64,000 nt of DNA from the NCBI GenBank assembly GCA_023415915.1, contig JAEZIZ010000083.1, forward strand, positions 157,364 to 221,363, read 5' to 3'. A model generated the notes under the pieces. It saw only the letters and a list, made by a program, of their open reading frames with translations. It did no database searches and was not told where the DNA came from. How positions within the stretch are numbered: the first letter of the stretch is position 1; every line of letters starts with the position of its first letter. The translations under genes were made by a program, and so were the position numbers. Below, in pieces: positions 61,469 to 64,000 of the stretch. The stretch is from Bacillota bacterium (GTDB taxonomy: Bacteria; Bacillota; Clostridia; Christensenellales; SZUA-584).

Positions 61469-62135
61469 CTCTTACCTCCTCATACGCCTTTATTCTTTCT
61501 TCTATCTCCTTTATCTTAACGCTTGCGTTTTCAGCGGCGTTCTTTTTTATGCTGTTAATGTGCTGCTTTTGCTTGTCGATGAGCTTATCGATAAGCCGCA
61601 GCAGCGTCTCCGGCCTTTTTTTAAGCAGCACCGGCCCCAGTTCAAGCTCAATGCCGCCTAGCCGGCGCGAGCGCCCCCGTTTTGCCAGTATTACGGGATA
61701 GAAGCGGTTTGCTTCTGCAACCAGCTCCTCGTCTTCTATGACGTACCCGTTATCGCACAGCCATTGCCGCAAGACCTGCGCTTTAGTGTTGCAGGAGAGC
61801 ACAAGCATTTCGGGAGCCTTTTCCCCCGCTTCATCGAGTATTCTTGCGATTAGCTCTCCGCCCATGCCCGCAATAACGGCCGCATCCGCTTCGCCTTTTT
61901 CGAGCACCGAGAGTCCGTCCCCTACCCTGAAAGGCATGCGCTTTTCAAGCCCTTTTGAATGCGCTAATCTTTGCGCCTTTTTCAGCGATTTTCCGCTTAT
62001 ATCGCTGCATACGGCAGTTTGGGCTTTCCCATCTTCCAGCAGAAGAACGGCGATTTTACCGTGGTCGCATCCAATATCGGCTACGGTTTTCACATATGGA
62101 ACCATGCTTACTATGGCTTTGAGCCTTGACGACAT
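61449..62135 (-). CDS. trmK: tRNA (adenine(22)-N1)-methyltransferase
   Basis: Methylates N1 of A22 in bacterial tRNA-Ser and tRNA-Tyr, using SAM. The 228 residues have the SAM-binding motif DIGCDHGKIAVLL near residues 20-32, the AVIAGMGGELIARIL motif near 85-99 and a C-terminal helical coiled coil. It follows sigA by about 100 bases and overlaps the nif3-like gene. The order sigA-trmK-nif3 is standard in Firmicutes. Confidence 0.93.
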   Translation of the reverse strand: MSSRLKAIVSMVPYVKTVADIGCDHGKIAVLLLEDGKAQTAVCSDISGKSLKKAQRLAHSKGLEKRMPFRVGDGLSVLEKGEADAAVIAGMGGELIARILDEAGEKAPEMLVLSCNTKAQVLRQWLCDNGYVIEDEELVAEANRFYPVILAKRGRSRRLGGIELELGPVLLKKRPETLLRLIDKLIDKQKQHINSIKKNAAENASVKIKEIEERIKAYEEVRDACRIG

Positions 62136-62238
62136 TCTGCCTCCGCAACAGCAATTATTATTTGACCGCGATAATAAAGGCAGCCTTTAGAGACCGCCTC
62201 TTGTTTTAACCGATATCCCAAAATGCCCGGTCCTTTCG

Positions 62239-63522
62239 TTAATCCAGAAAGTCTCTGAGCTTTTTGCTCCTGCTCGGATGGCGAAGCTTGCGCAGCGCTT
62301 TTGCTTCTATCTGCCGTATGCGTTCCCTTGTTACCATGAATTCCCTGCCGACTTCTTCGAGCGTGCGCGCGCGCCCGTCGTCCAGCCCGAAGCGCAGCCG
62401 CAGCACCTTTTCCTCCCGGGGCGTCAGCGTATCGAGCACGTCCATAAGCTGCTCCTTTAACAGCGTGAACGCCGCGGCTTCCGCCGGTGCGGGAGCGTCG
62501 TCGTCGGGTATGAAATCGCCCAAGTGGCTGTCTTCCTCTTCGCCTATCGGCGTTTCCAGCGAAACGGGCTCCTGCGCTATCTTTATTATCTCGCGCACCT
62601 TGTCTTCGCTTATATCCATTTCACGCGCCACTTCCTCGGGCAGCGGGTCGCGCCCGTACTGCTGCAGAAGCTGCCTTGAAACGCGTATCAGCTTGTTTAT
62701 AGTCTCGACCATATGCACGGGTATTCTTATAGTGCGCGCCTGGTCGGCTATCGCGCGGGTTATCGCCTGGCGTATCCACCACGTCGCGTATGTGGAAAAT
62801 TTATAGCCCTTCGTATAGTCGAATTTCTCTACCGCTTTTATAAGGCCAAGGTTCCCTTCCTGTATAAGGTCGAGGAAAAGCATGCCCCTGCCTACATAGC
62901 GCTTCGCTATGCTGACCACGAGCCTTAGGTTAGCCTCCGCAAGCCTGCGCTTTGCCGCCTCGTCGCCTTTCGCCATAGCTTTTGCGAGCTCGACTTCCTC
63001 TTCGGCGGTCAAAAGGTTTACCTTGCCTATCTCCTTTAAGTACATGCGCACCGGGTCGTCTATGTTGACGCCTTCCGGAACGGATATGTCTATCTCTGTA
63101 TCGACGTCTTCGCTTTCGTCGTCCGGTACGTCCTTCTCGAATTCGCTGTCTATGACGTCTATTTTCATCTCTTCAAGCGCGCCTAAAAGCTTGTCCAGAT
63201 AGTCGGCGTCCATTTCAGCGCCTTCAAGCGCGTCGTTTATCTCCTTGTAAGTCAGAACACCTTTCTTTTTACCTGTTTCTATGACGTCTTTTAGGCGCTC
63301 TTCTTTGTCTGACTGCGCAAACGTTCCAAGCGCCTGTATCTTCTCAAGGTTTTCCCTGGACAGCGTCATATCCATGTTTTTTTCTTTTCTTTCATCCATA
63401 TTTTCGTTTTCGCCCGAGTCTTCCCCGATATCCCAATCCTTTTCGTAGGAATCCTCATTGGACGGCTTTCCCGAAATCATATCTTTTTTCGCCCTTTCCT
63501 CAGGCGCCGTTTTTTTACTCAA
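62239..63522 (-). CDS. sigA: Primary sigma factor SigA (RpoD)
   Basis: The housekeeping sigma factor. The 427 residues show an acidic N-terminal region 1.1 (Asp/Glu-rich to about 150), region 1.2 (DPVRMYLKEIG), region 2 with VSIAKRYVGRG and the -10 recognition helix FSTYATWWIRQAI, region 3, and region 4 with the -35 helix LEEVGREFMVTRERIRQIE. The start is the TTG at 63522, with AAGGTGAT upstream; the next in-frame ATG lies 14 codons inside. It begins 11 bases after dnaG stops, giving the conserved dnaG-sigA pair. Confidence 0.96.
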   Translation of the reverse strand: MSKKTAPEERAKKDMISGKPSNEDSYEKDWDIGEDSGENENMDERKEKNMDMTLSRENLEKIQALGTFAQSDKEERLKDVIETGKKKGVLTYKEINDALEGAEMDADYLDKLLGALEEMKIDVIDSEFEKDVPDDESEDVDTEIDISVPEGVNIDDPVRMYLKEIGKVNLLTAEEEVELAKAMAKGDEAAKRRLAEANLRLVVSIAKRYVGRGMLFLDLIQEGNLGLIKAVEKFDYTKGYKFSTYATWWIRQAITRAIADQARTIRIPVHMVETINKLIRVSRQLLQQYGRDPLPEEVAREMDISEDKVREIIKIAQEPVSLETPIGEEEDSHLGDFIPDDDAPAPAEAAAFTLLKEQLMDVLDTLTPREEKVLRLRFGLDDGRARTLEEVGREFMVTRERIRQIEAKALRKLRHPSRSKKLRDFLD

Positions 63523-63533
63523 AAATCATCACC

Positions 63534-64000
63534 TTAATTCTGCAAACGTCTTTGTTGTAATTCTTTATCCAACTCGCCTATATCGGCGAGCAGTTTACGT
63601 ATTTCTTCTCCCCTAGCAGTACGCAGCTTTTCCAGCAGTTCCTGCCTTTTTTCTACCAGCCTGCCCGTCTTTATGTTCACTATGCAATCGCTTAAAAACT
63701 TCCTTGGATCGTCGGCTACGATTTGCATATTTGACAGCCTTGCCGCTTCGTTTATGTCTTCATCGTACTTCAGTTCCGATATTAATTCGGCATAGGTTGG
63801 CTGAATTCCTCTTTTTGCGCTGTCACATAATGCGGAAAATATATTTTTATGAGAACTCAGCGTAAGGTCGCCGGGATGTATTTCATCACTTATATCTGAA
63901 ACATACCGGCTGTTGCTTAGCAGGTACGCTAAAAACGTACTTTCCGCGTTATCACCATTATTTTCAATACTATTATACCGTTTATTGTCATTAGTATTCT
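63534..64000 (-). CDS. dnaG: DNA primase, C-terminal part (5' end outside window)
   Basis: The frame runs open to the right edge and encodes 154 residues, the DnaB-helicase-binding and end of the C-terminal region. Visible are DNAESTFLAYLLSNSRYVSD, IHPGDLTLSSHKNIFSAL and a helical tail that ends RRLQN. This matches the HBD of Firmicute DnaG; zinc-finger and TOPRIM domains lie beyond the edge. Assignment rests also on its position 11 bases before sigA. Confidence 0.88.
   Translation of the reverse strand, partial: NTNDNKRYNSIENNGDNAESTFLAYLLSNSRYVSDISDEIHPGDLTLSSHKNIFSALCDSAKRGIQPTYAELISELKYDEDINEAARLSNMQIVADDPRKFLSDCIVNIKTGRLVEKRQELLEKLRTARGEEIRKLLADIGELDKELQQRRLQN

Noticed and set aside
1..64000. 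CRISPR array or tRNA genes
   Set aside because: No regularly spaced direct repeats and no GGTTCRANTCC-type T-arm with acceptor pairing noticed on either strand; short tRNAs could still be overlooked by eye.

Overview
The window looks like chromosome of an endospore-forming Firmicute of the class Clostridia. Supporting genes are spoVS, ylbJ, GerMN-domain lipoproteins, a T-box leader, a class-A RNase P RNA, a dnaG-sigA-trmK-nif3 cluster, and an anaerobic 2-oxoacid (indolepyruvate) ferredoxin oxidoreductase. Base composition is moderate, isoleucine is often ATA, and TTG starts occur (smc, rpsT, sigA, speD). Most genes lie on the minus strand. No tRNA gene, 5S/16S/23S rRNA or CRISPR array was seen. 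I cannot name the genus.

Layout. 1-2.7 kb: 5' two thirds of smc, then monocistronic spoVS. 2.8-7.5 kb: a minus-strand run hisS-aspS-tcdA-rseC-like-trxA behind a promoter and a T-box leader, so amino-acid supply for tRNA charging may control the whole run. 7.5-9.7 kb: pta-ackA (acetate and ATP). 9.9-12.3 kb on the plus strand: tmcAL and ylbJ. 12.3-15.9 kb on the minus strand: alr, 5-formyl-THF cyclo-ligase, rsmD, coaD, a coiled-coil protein. 15.5-20.8 kb: an arylacetate operon (paaK, iorA, iorB, paaK, ACT protein). 20.8-21.3 kb: non-coding, with two MITE-like repeats.

21.3-26.2 kb: a MerR/TipAS regulator with YjbQ protein, a copper-chaperone-like protein, a secreted M14 carboxypeptidase, and a GntR-regulated ABC exporter. 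26.4-30.4 kb on the plus strand: a self-contained spermidine operon speD-arginine decarboxylase-speE-speB. 30.4-34.8 kb: a lamin-tail protein, a VTC-type polyphosphate polymerase, a DUF4956 membrane protein, and two related zinc-ribbon membrane proteins. 35-39.8 kb: rpsT, facing a holA-comEC-MBL-ECF S-component operon. 39.9-46.4 kb: asnB, converging on a response regulator-histidine kinase-GerMN-GerMN operon that resembles actinobacterial mtrAB-lpqB in layout.

46.5-49.1 kb: a probable small decayed island with putP, an unassigned small ORF and the 3' end of a dead tyrosine integrase, bounded by a 13-bp direct repeat. 49.2-59.4 kb: a YgiQ radical SAM protein and a 2777-residue NdvB-like glucan synthase. 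59.5-64 kb: rnpB, then (reading on the minus strand from the right edge) dnaG (partial), sigA, trmK, nif3-like, and a zinc-ribbon coiled-coil protein.

Most promising for novelty: the lamin-tail/VTC/DUF4956 cassette, the two-component system with two GerMN lipoproteins, the integrase-scarred island, and the T-box whose specifier loop contains Asp and Asn but no His codons. All family assignments come from reading the sequence; no database search was run.
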